Assembly: GCA_011316305.1 (NCBI GenBank)
Contig: SAUG01000094.1
Coordinates: 248,001-312,000, forward strand
Reading direction: 5' to 3'
Origin: Rusavskia elegans
Lineage: Eukaryota > Ascomycota > Lecanoromycetes > Teloschistales > Teloschistaceae
Length of the DNA stretch: 64,000 nt
Position numbers and translations under genes: made by a program. Below, piece after piece: positions 1 through 12,500 of the stretch (its first letter is position 1; each line of letters starts with the position of its first letter). Under the pieces are notes generated by a model. That model saw nothing but the letters and a program-made list of their open reading frames with translations, was not told the DNA's origin and did no database searches.

Positions 1-3000
1 CAGCGATGTTTGGGCATCGACTGTCTCTGGTCTACTCTGCCGAATTTGGGCAACGAGCGAAAGTGGCTGGCGTGCAAAGATGGTAAGCGGAGCGCTGCCA
101 AGGGGCGGTAAAGCGACTTGAAATGCTTTGGTGCTGTGCATTGTGCAGTCGCCAATGCGCATGGGCATGGAGTTGGCTGTGTTAATCTTGAAGTTGGAGA
201 ACAGACTGCGCTCCTGAAAACTGTCTTGCACGTTTACACTCAGAGGCAGTTGGATTGGCAGCTCGCCATTGCAGTTGTACTGGTACCCCTGTCCCTCGAC
301 AGTATAGGAAACCTCGACCTTGACTTTAATCTTCAAAAGATCACTCTCAACGCCGTAGGGCACCCGAAAGATGGTCTTGGATTGAGCATCCAGCGCACCA
401 AATTCGACATTTCCTGCTTGAGCTTTTAGGAGGATCAGACAATTCCCACTGACAACGTCGGTCTCTGCGGTGTGAAGGCGAAGGCCGGCAGAGCAGGCTC
501 GCACACTCAGTTTCCCATGACTGACTTTGTTTCGACCACTAGATATGAGGATCTCTATCGACCTCGGCTTTCCCAGGGAAATGGATTTGCAAAGTGATAG
601 TCGGGCTTCCAACGCTTTCTCATCCGGCCACACCAGAACGCGTGTCGAATTTAATTGGAGGATGCCATCTGAGATGGCGAGACCATCAAAGGAGGCATTG
701 ATCGTCGCATCGTGGGCGAAGACTATGTTCGCTGATCGAATCTCAATTCTTTCTACTCTGTACCAGGCTGGACACATTACCTTTGATAGTGTCAGCTATG
801 TGCATATTTCAGAAGACTTCCAAGCGCTACATACAGTGGACTGAAGTATAACAACGCTTAGACCTGTTTGTAATAGGTCTGGACTTTGACTGGTCATCCA
901 AATATCGCGACCCTGTTCTTCTTCAAGACTAACGAGTTTAACCCGTATGTCTTGGGCTTCGAAAGCTGCTGACATGATATTTCGCAGCTCGAGTGACATC
1001 CGGAAGCCATCTTCTTCGTCGAGATGCCGGATGTAGGGATCTAAGTGGACATCTTCAAAGTGCAGGTGGAGCGGCGTTGACACTGGTCGCTCTAGACTAC
1101 TTGAGATGTTGATTACTTCTTGCAGATAACGGTCGACGTCGAGGGGCCTGTGTTGAAATCGTATCTCAATAGGCGTATGAAGCAGTGATTGTCGGCTCGT
1201 CGTTTTGGCGAGGATCTGTAAGCCAATGCGACAGAAGTCTTGCCACTTGTTGAGGTGTTTCAGACATTTCGCATATAGATCAAGCATGGGAACTTCCAAG
1301 CGAGTCCAGTCATTGTTGTAATAAAATGAAGATAATTGCCGGAAGTATGATGCTGCGCTGATGTAGTCTTGCGAACGACTAGAGCCCATCAGCAGGCAGT
1401 AAGTGCGCTCGATTCGGCGAGAGCAGCTTACTATCGAATTGCTGCAAGATCTGTCGTTAGAGATTCCGCAGATCTGCGTCTACCTCCTAGCACATTGAGG
1501 GCTAATGCCATCATGGTAAGTTCCTAGGCACATCTCAGCATGTTTAAAGAGTCCAAGAACGTCAGACTGACCTCATATGCTTGATGAAAACTGCTCTCAG
1601 ATCGTAAGCTTTGCTTTAGTTCTCTGCCTTGTATGCCGTTCACTGCGCTTCCGTGCGAATTTCCTGACGATTCGTCGGGACGGTCGTACCTTGACGGGGT
1701 GTCTTCCAAGGAGATGTCCTCCAGATCGGAGCCACTCAGAGACAACCGACTAGCTAGACTCGCTCGCTTGATACCAGCATCAGTGGTTCGGTGGCCAACG
1801 CTGGCTGTAATACGTCGCTTCAGAATGACGAGTTCAGCTTGTTGTGCTGCTAATTCCTGAGTTCCGGTTCGTGAAGACGCAGGCGGAAGTAATCGCACAG
1901 CATCTAAGGATGTGATAGAAGGGATCTTGTCTGGAGAAAGAGGCTTTGAAGATACCCGTGTGGACACGGGTAGGGAGCTGTTTCGGCGAGGAAGCTCCTC
2001 GCGTGATAATGGGTCAGAGGAATTGTTGGAATCAGCGTAGACTTCCACCACTGGTTTGAGGCTGCGCAGCAAAGGTTGAAGCTGAGCCTGTAATGACGGT
2101 ACCTTCGTTGCATCGAGTATGCGTTGACATGCTGAGTAAGTCCAAGAGGCGACCATATCTTCAATAGGACCCTCAAATACCGAAAGCATTGTGGGGCTTC
2201 CTGGAGTATGGCCCTTTGACAAAGGATGGACTGAGCTCCTTAGATCGTCTCTCATCATTCGGCCCGCGGCCGAGAAGAATTGGATAGATCTGCGACAGAC
2301 CTCCGCCAGGAGCAATAGGTTCTGTGATTCTGAAGAAGCCACATTCAATGCAACGTCAACCGGACCTCCATTGACGCTCTTATCATCGTCTGAGGGATCG
2401 GTAGCATTGGCTAGCCTAAGGAGTAATGAAGCCTCCCGTGCGAACAGATAGCATTGGAAATCGAACACCGAAATCTCATTAGCAAGGATCAGTTCTCGAA
2501 AGGGTTTTCTGTCTGCATCCAGTATGTTTGCACCTAGTATATGCCGATTCTCTCTAGCTTGTCTGTCTTGAGTGACCGAATTGGTAGTGGCTGTCTGTCG
2601 ATCCCCCAGATTGTGGGACTCCTCTGACTGCAATGCACTTTTGAGTGTCGCCGAAAGGTCATCTGTGAAGTGCTTGAAATGTTCTCTGTGCTGTTCTTTG
2701 TCGTCCCTGCCCTCGATGATCGAATTCAATCCCACAGCGAGTTCTCGATAACCGTTCATTGCGTCTTCAACCAATCCAACGCTTTCGAAACCTCTTGCAA
2801 GACCCTCCTTTAGCACAAAGAATGTATTGAAGTTCCAACCCGGAATATTCCTTTGCGCTTCCCTTTCCTTGATATCCTCTTCATACTGTGTCACCCGAAG
2901 ATCGAAGGAGCTAAGGATCAAACTCTTGGTCTTCGCAATGAAATCGTCCCATCCGTCCGAAGAGGCCTGGTTCTGGCCATTCTGGGGGCCACGGGTGATC

Positions 3001-3738
3001 TGGATCAAAGAGACTCGATCGACAGCAGTTTTGGAAGAGCCATTGAAATCAGCCCGAAGCTTTTCAATCACGGCAGAAGAGCCCCCTAAGCCAGTCCGAA
3101 CCTCGCTTTTGCTCGTCGCCGAAACTCGTGAGATAGACCGTCCATCATCGGGTAGGACGACGTGGACTATCAGCCATTCGAAAGCATCATGAAACTCTTG
3201 TGTGTTGACTGCAGCGGTGCTCTGGGTTGGTGGTGTGTTTCCTTTGATCCATTCACGTATTTGCTTCCGATAAGTGACCCTATAGGATTCGAGGTCACTA
3301 CAGCGGAGAAAGAAGATTTTCAGGTAGGGAGTTTGACGCAGCCCTGGGATCTGGTGCCGCCTCTCCTTCTTCACACCAACGCCTGATCCGGGTCGATTGT
3401 CTCGCGAAATATCACGATCTTCGGCATTTTCTGTAGCGCCATCGAGAGCTACAGAATTGGCACGCTCTGAGGGATCGGAAGAAGAGGTTGAGCCACCGGC
3501 CTGGACGAGCTCGATGTGCAGGGAAGATATTGACCTGAGGGGCCGAGTAGCTGAGTTCCAGTAAAGATTGCGCAGGGGCAGACGCTTCTGTAGGTCTTCA
3601 GATATCACAGCATAGATGCCGGAAGGATCGGTGTATTCGACTGTAGCAACAGCAAACAATTGGTCAGGCCAACCGTGACAAGTGAGGGCAACGGGAGACT
3701 TTACCTGTGACTTTCCTAGAGCTTTTCGAATGCTCCAT
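1..3738 (-). CDS. trs130: TRAPP II complex subunit TRAPPC10/Trs130, 3' end outside window
   Basis: Likely subunit of the TRAPP II tethering complex, acting at the late Golgi and endosomes as part of a Rab exchange factor. The start is ATG at 3738–3736. A short exon 3738–3705 is joined over a 64-nt intron (3704–3641) to a motif reading VEYTDPSGI, as expected at the N-terminus of fungal Trs130. Further exons are 3640–1572, 1523–1432, 1378–831 and 767–1, with introns 1571–1524, 1431–1379 and 830–768. A conserved block around TPYLKIFFLRCSDLESYR and a C-terminal ASYFRQL / WYRVERIEI region support the family. Residues in the middle (Ser/Thr-rich, several hundred) are low-complexity. The frame stays open to base 1, so the C-terminus lies outside the window. 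Family seen by motif recall; splice sites by frame continuity. Confidence 0.87.
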
Positions 3739-3890
3739 CACAGTGCTGCCAAGGTATCGGAACTGTGGTAGCCATCATGCTTGACGGACCAAAGCTCCTT
3801 GCATGGCACAGCGTAGCTCATGAATGCTGTCGGATTTTCGACTGGTCATTGGTTGCCTCAGAACTCAGACCTGCACCGCCGAAATTTAAG

Positions 3891-5260
3891 CGAGATTAAA
3901 TAGTATTCGAACTAGAGTCTAGTGGTTACCCTGTCTAGCTAGACCTGTAAAATTTCGTCGGTCGCAGGTCTGAGTTTAGGACTACGAATTTCTATTAGGT
4001 TAATACTCGTAATTTCCCGAAAAGTCCCTTTTCGTCTAACGGTTGAATACAGACTTAACTAAGAATCTAAGTCTACTAAACCCCCCCCGCCGCGAGATTT
4101 TTATTATCTCTAGGGCCGTCTCCTAATATCGAGGCCTTTATCGCGTTTTCTCCAGCTTTTCTAGCTGTTAACGTCGAAAAAACTCGATTTTCGACGTTTT
4201 TTCGACGTTTTTTCGAGAATCTCTACGAAATCTTAAGCTTTTATCTCTATTTCTCGCTCCGTCGCTAGCTAGAGCTTAGGCCTAGGCCCGGAGAGGCTTT
4301 TTATCGTAGAAGATAAAGGGCGTATTCTCGTCGTCGATATCGACGAAAAAGAGAGATTTTTTACTAAGATTACATCAGCATTTTCTAAAACCGGCTTGAA
4401 GCCGGTCTCAGCTATCTCAGCCGTCTCAGCCGGTTCTCAGCCGGTATAGCTGAGAATAGCTTATAAGCGGCTTATTAGCCGGTCTCGGGTATACCCGAAG
4501 CTGTATAGCTGCGCGGCTGAGACGGCTAAGATAACTAAGTAGCTAAGACGGCTAAAACTAGCTAAAAAAATTTAGAGATTCGATTTTAAATTCGTTTAAG
4601 TTCTTTTTAGTTAATAGGCCTATATACGCCTATATATACCGCTAGGCTAGCTTCGTCTAGATCGAAAATATTAGGTTTCTTTACTAGAATCTAACTAGAT
4701 TAGGTCTAGCGTAGTTTATTAAATAGATATTCGACTTCTATTATTCCCGCTTTTAGCGGCGGCCGCTAAATTTTATTTTCGAATTAGATTATATAGATTT
4801 ATTTTTAGTTTATATATAGATCCTATTTTAGGCTATTTACTAAATAGATATTCGTACTATAGATACTATTAGAGCTCTAATCTATCGAAAATCTATTTTT
4901 TAGATTTTTGGATTATTTAAATTTTTAGATTATTTAGATTGAGATAGCTGTCAGCCGGTCTAATCTGAAAATCCATTTTAGGATTCGCTGATATACGATA
5001 CGAGAAAAAACGAGAGAGAAAAGAAAAGACGTCTCGATAAGTAGAGATCTAACTTACTTAATTTCGTTGTTAATTCTATACGACTACGTAGAAGAAAAAA
5101 AGAAATTACGAGAAAAAACGTAAATAAACAAGTATTAATCTAGTAGGAAATCCGGGTATTAAATTTAGACTCCCTACTAATATCGTTCTCGTTAGCTTTT
5201 CCTAGGCTTAGTATACACGTTTTACCCGGGTATGACTATGACGATATTATGTAGGAAGTC
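3891..5260. repeat. RIP-like AT-rich degenerate block
   Basis: The composition changes sharply from the neighbouring genes: many TA, CTAG and TTTA words, few CA or TG, and no credible long frame. That is the known footprint of RIP in ascomycetes (CpA to TpA). No target-site duplication or transposase remnant could be recognised. GC-richer islands of inverted repeats survive inside at about 4.39–4.56 kb. It is probably an old mutated transposon; its identity is unknown. Confidence 0.7.
4391..4560. repeat. Cluster of CCGGCT/AGCCGG inverted repeats
   Basis: A hairpin CCGGCTT-GA-AGCCGG opens the cluster. A 20-nt arm at 4413–4432 pairs with 4514–4533 with one mismatch, and several more AGCCGG or GGCTGAGACGGCT units lie between and after the arms. 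A further TCAGCCGGTCT unit occurs near 4951–4961. The arms may be sub-terminal repeats of a DNA transposon or a nested small element. Confidence 0.7.
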
Positions 5261-6533
5261 TGAGAGCTGAGGCAAGTCATTGGGGTTTAAACGGAGGCTC
5301 AGCGATAAGGGTTATGCCCTACGTCAGATGCGCAGAACGTCCCGACGATGGTTGCCTTTTACGTCTACGAGTTTTGTTCATGCCATGTCGACATTTCTCT
5401 CATGACCAGCTAGATCGCGCCCCGTCTGCATTGTATATGATTCAGACTGCCCTTGTACCTTTGCTTACCTCGTTTACTATTTTCCGTTCAGTATCGGCTG
5501 CCGAATACGTTCGACCAATTCGACTTTGGCTTTCAGTCCTGCACTGTATCATCATCCGCTCAGCTTCTCGAGCTCATTCTTAGTCGACGTAAGTCATCGG
5601 TCTTAATTGATCAGTATGTCCGTCTTCTCGCATTGATCATCCGCGGCAGCAGAGTGCATGATGCTTTGGTTGAAAAGTGCCTTGCTGGCGTGTAGCCATG
5701 AATCTTGGATCGACGAAACGAAAGTACTGACCGTCTTCCGACCAGACTGCACGCGCCATCGAGACGGGGATGATGAGTTCAAATAAGCACTTGTGCGTCG
5801 ACGATCATGCGGCTGAAATGTCTACCCTAAAATGAGCCAGGCTCGCCAGGCAGTTTCTAAGTAGAGAGAACTTAGCCGCTGCTTGAATGCATCTCCCTAT
5901 TTGAAGATAGGCTTTCAGGCTTTTGGGTTGTATTGGGTGTGTTTATTGTTCGTTGCAAAGTCCATCAATCTCCCTATCATACATCGGTCTTGACGATGAT
6001 TTCATAATGGACCATGTATGTGAGTTGCAAAGACCACATCAGTCATGGCCTCAAGCTGGCCTTTATTTAGTCTTCTCCCCCATTTGCTGAAACTCTGGCA
6101 TGCCGCATTCCATCCCAAAGCCTCTATGCAATCACATTAGTGCTTACGAGGTCTTAGCCTCTTCTTCCCCAGAAACCAGTCGGATCTGCTTCCGATCGAC
6201 GATTTGCAGTGCCAAGGCACAATTGGCTTCTGTCAGCGGCTTGTCAAGCGATGAAAGCGAAATGTCAATGGATGACAGCTCCTCGAGCGGATTTTCCCGT
6301 CTCGAAAATGCCTCGCTTATGTTCAATAAGCCTTACAGATGTAACTTCCAGGTAGCATCGTGTATTCGATAATATCATTCATCGAATATCCGAATAGCGT
6401 CAAGAAGCTGATATAAAACTCCCTCAATCCATCACAAGTAGCCAGGTGACAACTCTCGTAATATCCTTCCAACCTCATCGTTGCAAGTCCGTTTCACTAT
6501 CCTTTTGTCATATCAAGCCGTCTCGGTAAAAGA
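5261..6533. other. Gene-free interval
   Basis: Normal base composition resumes, but only short unconvincing frames are present. A short acidic frame on the minus strand (about 6144–6326) lacks an ATG start. The last ~100 bases, rich in C and T runs, are the likely promoter and 5' leader of the RTA1-like gene. Confidence 0.5.
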
Positions 6534-7559
6534 ATGGTCTGCTGCGACTCATCTCTATACCCCTTCTCACCAAGCAAGGTCGCCCCTATCATCCTGCTTG
6601 TTGTCTTTCTGGCTTCCACCGCGCACCATGTATATCTCAACGTACGTTATAAGTCTTGGAGAATCACGGCGACACTCCCGTGGGGCGGCTTCCTTTTCGT
6701 CACGGGTTTTGCTATGCGGGAAGTTTCAGCCTTCAAACCCAACCACCTCCCTATCTTCATCGCCAGCACCTGTCTCCTCCTTCTGGCTCCGCCGGTCTAC
6801 GCGGTGACGAACTACATCGTTCTGGGCCGCGTGCTCTACTACGTCCCTTACCTTAGTCCTATACACCCTGGCCGCGTCATCTCCACCTTCCTCGGTCTCG
6901 ACGCCGTTATTGGAGTCATCACGGGCAACGGTGGCGCCAGAATTGCCAGCCCAGATGCCTCACCCTCGGATATCAGTGCTGGCAAAGCAATGCTTCGGGC
7001 CTCGATCATACTGCAACTCGTTTCGTTCTTCCTCTTTGTTGCCCTCGAGGGCTTCTTCCACCGCCGCTGCATTCGGCAAGGCTTGGTCGCTCCCAAACCC
7101 ACCCCTGAAGCCAACGAGCAAAGCAAGAAACTTCGAGGCATCCTGAACCTCATGTACATCAGCAGCGCCATCATCTCCTGCCGGCACGTCTTTCGGGTCG
7201 TCGAAGTTTTCCAGGGCTATGATGGATATCTTGCAACCCATGAATGGCCACTGTACATATTCGATGGGCTGTTCATGTTCGCGAACATGTTGATGTTGAA
7301 TATATGGCATCCGACGCACTATCTGCCCAATGACAACAAAATTTACTTGAGCAAGGATGGCGTGACGCAGCGACGGGGTCCAGGGTGGGTGGATAAGAGA
7401 CACTTCCTCTGGACTATTGTCGATCCATTTGACGTCGCTGGGCTGTTCATGAAGAAGGACAAAGACAGGTTCTGGGATCATGAGGACGAGCATCCAATTG
7501 TGGGGCAAGAGATGGTCGGAGCTGGAAAAGGGGCTGGTGTTGATACGGCAGCAGTGTGA
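6534..7559 (+). CDS. RTA1-like multi-pass membrane protein
   Basis: Single-exon gene of 341 aa from ATG at 6534. The protein shows about seven hydrophobic segments, starting with a segment near residues 15–33 (VAPIILLVVFLAS) and one near 75–95 (IFIASTCLLLLAPPVYA). The signatures APPVYAVTNYIVLGR, DAVIGVITGNGG and SCRHVFRVVEVFQG are typical of the fungal RTA1 family (lipid-translocating exporter-like). The last segment is followed by a hydrophilic, charged cytosolic tail. Family members are linked to lipid asymmetry and resistance to toxic lipophilic compounds; the substrate of this one cannot be told. Length fits the family (about 300–350 aa). Confidence 0.92.
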   Translation: MVCCDSSLYPFSPSKVAPIILLVVFLASTAHHVYLNVRYKSWRITATLPWGGFLFVTGFAMREVSAFKPNHLPIFIASTCLLLLAPPVYAVTNYIVLGRVLYYVPYLSPIHPGRVISTFLGLDAVIGVITGNGGARIASPDASPSDISAGKAMLRASIILQLVSFFLFVALEGFFHRRCIRQGLVAPKPTPEANEQSKKLRGILNLMYISSAIISCRHVFRVVEVFQGYDGYLATHEWPLYIFDGLFMFANMLMLNIWHPTHYLPNDNKIYLSKDGVTQRRGPGWVDKRHFLWTIVDPFDVAGLFMKKDKDRFWDHEDEHPIVGQEMVGAGKGAGVDTAAV

Positions 7560-8386
7560 GATTACCAGCCATCACTCTCTGCAGAGCCATGAGAGTTTCT
7601 GACATGGATTTAGTAAGGCGCAGTGACCATGGGTGTAAAGGCTACGATATGAGGGTTTATAGCGACGCAATCTTACGAAGTCGTGTTTCCTGCGCTCATT
7701 TTTTATCTTCGAAGCACGTGACTATGGATTTCAGGCGGTCTCGAAGTAGTTAAGCTCTGGTGTTCCGACTGAATTACCTTAAGATACCTTGCCAACTTCT
7801 TAACTCACGTACCAATTTGTCCCAACTAAGACTATAACATAGCCTTAAGATGTAAAGCATCATGCTCTCTGCTGCGACAGCGATCTCACCCCTTTGTGTG
7901 ACGTCTGCCATTTCGCCATGCAGTGTGCTGTACATCGACATATGGATGCTGTGATATCCTCGAGTCATCAAAAACTCGCTTCCAACAGCGGCGAGCAGGT
8001 CAAGACTCTAGTGTCAAGGATTCGCCTCCATCAATCAGCATGTCATTTGATTCCGGAGTCGATGCCACAAGGCTTCTGGAGTAAGGAGGTGAGCAATTTT
8101 CATGCCCTTGAATTGTTACGCTCTCGCACGTGGCCCAACGTTTGGCACCGGGACTCCGTCACCCTCACCGAGCTCCATTACATGGTACGGAGCCTGTCGC
8201 TCCATCAGGCAGGTCCAACGTCTTCTATGATCAAGTACAAACTCGGCTTTCTCTCTAAGTGTTGATCTCTTCCTCAGCATAAGTATATGTGTGGTGTTTG
8301 GTCGCTTCTTCTCCCATTCCTCCACTGTCTTGTTGATCTTTGAAGCGATTTTCCACTCGCATCATCCGTCAGATCATCTCTACAAG
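7560..8386. other. Intergenic region between RTA1-like and SurE-like genes
   Basis: Contains the 3' end of the RTA1-like gene and, at its right end, a pyrimidine-rich presumed leader of the SurE-like gene. No gene or repeat is seen. Confidence 0.5.
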
Positions 8387-9525
8387 ATGCGTTTGTCCAT
8401 CCTAACTCTGAGTCTTCTTCCTCTCCTCGTCCAGAGCACCAACATCGTGCTTTCCAACGACGATGGCTGGGCCGAACTCAACATCCGAGTCTTCTACGAC
8501 TTACTCACCCGAGCCCGCAACTCCGTCGTCCTCTCAGCACCAGCAGACAACAAGTCAGGAACAGGTATGTAGTATCTCATCACGCGTATCGACCTCCGAC
8601 TTGCACCTTAGTCGAGGTATCGGATGTCTTGCTTGTCAGCTCATGATTACCTTCATCCTACATCTAGCTATGAGACTACCGATGGACAGTGTTCTAACTT
8701 ATCGTCCATTCAACCAGGTTCCTCTGACGCCCCAGCAACGCCCCTCATCAAACCCTGCGAGTTCAACAGCTGTCCCACCGGCTCCCCGGCCACCGGCTTC
8801 AACGCTTCCAACCCACGCCTCAACTACGTAAACTCCTACCCCGTCACCTCAATGCGCTACGGCATCCAAACCCTCTCTCCCAAATTCTTCGGCGCCGCAC
8901 CCGAACTCGCCGTCGCAGGCTTCAACGTCGGCGGTACATTCTCTCCCTGCCTACCTTCCCCCCTCATCCATCCCCCTCCATCCAAAAACACCGATAACTA
9001 ACAGCCATCCCCCCTACATTAGCAAACCTCGGCACCACAACCCTCATCTCCGGCACCGTCGGCGCCGCCACCGAAGCCTCAAAACGCGGCATCCCCGCCA
9101 TCGCCTTCAGCGGCACCTCCGGCTCCCAAATCCCCTGGACCACAACCCCCATCCCCACCTACGTCTCCACTTACGCCGCCCTCTCCACCAATCTGACGCA
9201 AACGCTCATCGCATCCGGGAAACCGTTCCTCCCGTCCAATATCTGGCTCAATGTCAATTACCCGGCTTCGAGCTCCTCGTCGTGTGCTTCGCCTGGGAGC
9301 TTCAAATTCGTGCTTTCGAGGATTAATACCGCGGATGCGGGGACGGCGCCGGATGTGGCGACGTGTGGGAAGACGAGGTTGCCGACGGAGAGTACAGTCG
9401 TGGGAACGAGTGGGTGTTACGTTAGTGTTAGCGTAGGGAGGGCGGATACGAAGAGGGATGCGAGTGCGAGCCAGCAGGCGGTTGTGTTGGGGAAGTTGGG
9501 CAAGATGTTGGTGTGTTTGCCTTGA
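8387..9525 (+). CDS. Secreted SurE-like phosphatase/nucleotidase
   Basis: Three exons, 8387–8564, 8718–8933 and 9023–9525, give 298 aa; introns (153 and 89 nt) start GTATGT and GTACAT. Residues 1–17 form a signal peptide (MRLSILTLSLLPLLVQS). The mature protein starts with the SurE nucleotide-phosphatase motif NIVLSNDDGW, with the metal-binding Asp pair at residues 25–26, then SAPADNKSGTGS and a later PELAVAGFNVGANLG. SurE enzymes remove phosphate from nucleotides or other monoesters. In filamentous fungi many copies are secreted, so an extracellular phosphate-scavenging role is inferred. All conserved motifs look intact and phases match at both junctions. Confidence 0.9.
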
Positions 9526-12500
9526 GAGATTCGAGCGAGGTGGCAGGGGGAGAAGAAGAAGAGTTTTTTTTTCTAGAACCTGCAGCCACGAGCACCTAGA
9601 TGTTGAATCCATATCGGGAAAAATCATTCTTAGAGGCATTTCTTCTCTTCCTCTTCGTCAATACCCATATACCCTCCATCTCCTCTCACACTTACACACA
9701 CGCTTCGTATAATCATCTCCCCCCGGGTATACAAAAGCGCTATTTCTGGTTTGCGCTTTGGGTCGAGGTATTGAGGTGACATATTGGTCGTTAGCTTTCG
9801 TTTTCAGATTCTCGAGAAGGGCGAATGGATGGGGTAGATGCTTTTATATACTAGCGGAGTGGGAAGGAGACGTTGTGTTTGATTGGGGGGGTTGTTTGGA
9901 GAGAGGGATGAGGGATGAGGGTTGCGGGAGAAGAAAAGAAGAGGAAGGGGAAGGAGATGCGGTTACTTGAATGAATGAATGAGAAGGAGGCTATGAGACT
10001 GGCATGGTGGGTGATGGATATGATGCTCATTGTCAGCGGTGAGGCAGAATAATACGAAAGTGTATGTAGGACTGATCCCCTAGTTCAATCGATCGAAATG
10101 GGCAATCGGTATGATGTGGTGCGGCTGCTGTCCGTCACCGAAACGTAATGGCTGATGAGGTTTTTTTTTCGAAATTCACAAAGGTGTGTCCTTGGGTGAT
10201 GGAGGATGTTGTTCGTAAATAACGATGTGCCAGACGATATGTATCCCCACGGTTGTATACCTAATTTTAGAGCTGGAAGAGGACAGTAAGAGAAATATGG
10301 GAGGGCTGCTGTATAGATGTCCCGCCTTGCACTGTGCGCTCAGGCCGTGTCCCCTTGACCGACGTCAAATCCTTTGATGGCGGTAGTCTAAAGTGTCTAG
10401 CACCAATTTTGATGCACGAGACTTGGTGGAACTTGCCAGACAACGTCGAATACATGGAGGAATGAGGACTTACGGATGGTGTTGCGCAACATGCCTCATG
10501 AACAAACGGGTGCTTGCGAATGACTAGTAGCATGAATAGAAAAATAGATCGACAGCGTCACGGTGTAGAAATCATACCAATTTGACTAGCCGAGTGATGG
10601 TAGATGAGAAGAACAGGCTGGTGTATTAATGATAAAGGAATTGCATTGCAAGGGGCCTGTTGCGGTGGGCAAGTTCAGATATGCAATACCCCAAATTGAA
10701 TGATTTGTTTGACTTACTCCCGCGAAGCTCTTGCTTCTACTACGACATTACTGCTGCTACCACAGAATCCATGGGCTCGGGTACTCACCAGGGGGTCACG
10801 AATGGCATCGAAGTCTGCCAAAGTGAAAAGGACTGGCTCCAATTGCTGGGGATTGAAGTCGGCATTTGATTCCCCGATGGTCTCATTTGGCAAAGGTTTA
10901 CTGATAGACCTCATAAGGTACCCTGTCATGATGGCTATTAAACCTGGCGGCGGGCGAGAAAAGCGCCCACATCAGCTACAGGCACTCAATTCTTCCAAGG
11001 AACGTTCGTTCGCATATCAGTCAACCGGCGAGAATTTGGGAAAAGTCCACGTCGACGGGATCGTAGGGTTGTCCACGTGGATTCCAATGTCACGCAGACG
11101 GATGCACGGCAACTCGAGCGATGGTGCAGATAGCCAACGGGTTCCATGTAGCCATCGGGCCGTATTCGGATTTGAACTGTGAGACATTGACATATCGAGA
11201 TCTGAAGACCCCTGTGAATCTGTAGTAGTACATGCATATAGCTTATCAAGCGAACCAAGAGGTCACCTGCAGGCTTACCCGCACCAAGGGTAGGCTCGGT
11301 GTCGAATCAAATGGTGAAGTGACCTGCACCACCCGGCTGCGGACGACCCTTAAAGGCAAGATCAGCTCAAACCGTTGATAAGGCACTCGAGACTTCGGAG
11401 CCGGCTGCCGAGCATGATAACAAGGCGATATCGGCAAGGACGGGCTGTGTTGTTTGCAGAACGTGATAGGACTTGACAAAGAGCTGCGATGTAAAACAAT
11501 AATGTACGACCATCCTGTCATCTCAATCGTGTGTCTCTCGTCCAGTGAGCTGTGAAGAGATTCCTTGCATACTCGGATGGCTCTGTTTATGTCTGTAACT
11601 CAGGGCAACCTCGCTTCCCACTCAGGGATTGTGCGACTCGAGCCAATGAGGAAAACGATGTTGGCCAATGATGGGGTTGATGCTCACCACCGATAGTGCC
11701 AAAGGAGCTGTGGAATTGTTGTTATTGATATTGGCAGCACAATAATATTGAACGTTATGAGTGGTGGAGGAGGGTCCTCCTGACACGCGGCTTGAAAGTG
11801 AACTGACTCGTGTGAAAACATCAGACGCCGCCAAGGCAAGTGTATGCGACGAGCCACGACCCAAACGTAGCCTGCATGGCCCCGAAGATCGCTGTCCCAG
11901 CGGGCTAATGTTCCTTGCCCACCCCTTCCCAGAAACTGGTGAAGATCGTTTGGTGGGATTCTCTTTTTGGGGAGACTGAAGTCTGAAGGCGGAGTGACCA
12001 GCAGATCCAAATGTTTTGAGAGACTCCGAGCCGATGAAGTCATTCTTCAACACACAGAGGCAAGTAAGTATTCCCGGCGTCTGCGAGTATGTTTGAACCA
12101 TGTTGACCCTGGTTGACTTGCGACGGACTGAACCGAGTCCAAAGAATTGAGGGATCGTCGAATTGGGGCGGGCACAGTGAACGCCTGGTGATTGTCGATC
12201 ATGCTCCACTGCCAGAATGCCATCATTCGTGAAGAATCGGATTTTTTGGAGCATCCGGCACCGCAAGTCCTCCAGCGTGGGTGTCGCATTCGACGCTCGA
12301 TGATGCTGGTTCCCAGTCGTGAAAATGCTCAAATGCTCAAATCTGGTGGAGGTGATGGATGGCCATGCAATTGAGGAGCAGCCACCGTGTCATAAATGCG
12401 GTCGCGTCGTGCTCCAACCGCTTTTAGCCTGTGGACTGCATTAGTGAGCCATCCTCCCGCGAGCCCATCGGGGCGGTTGCAGCGACTCAGAGGTCTCAGA

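Noticed and set aside
11622..12332. 236-codon minus-strand frame upstream of veA
   Set aside because: No ATG at its start; Ser-, Arg- and Asn-rich composition without any motif; probably chance in veA upstream DNA.
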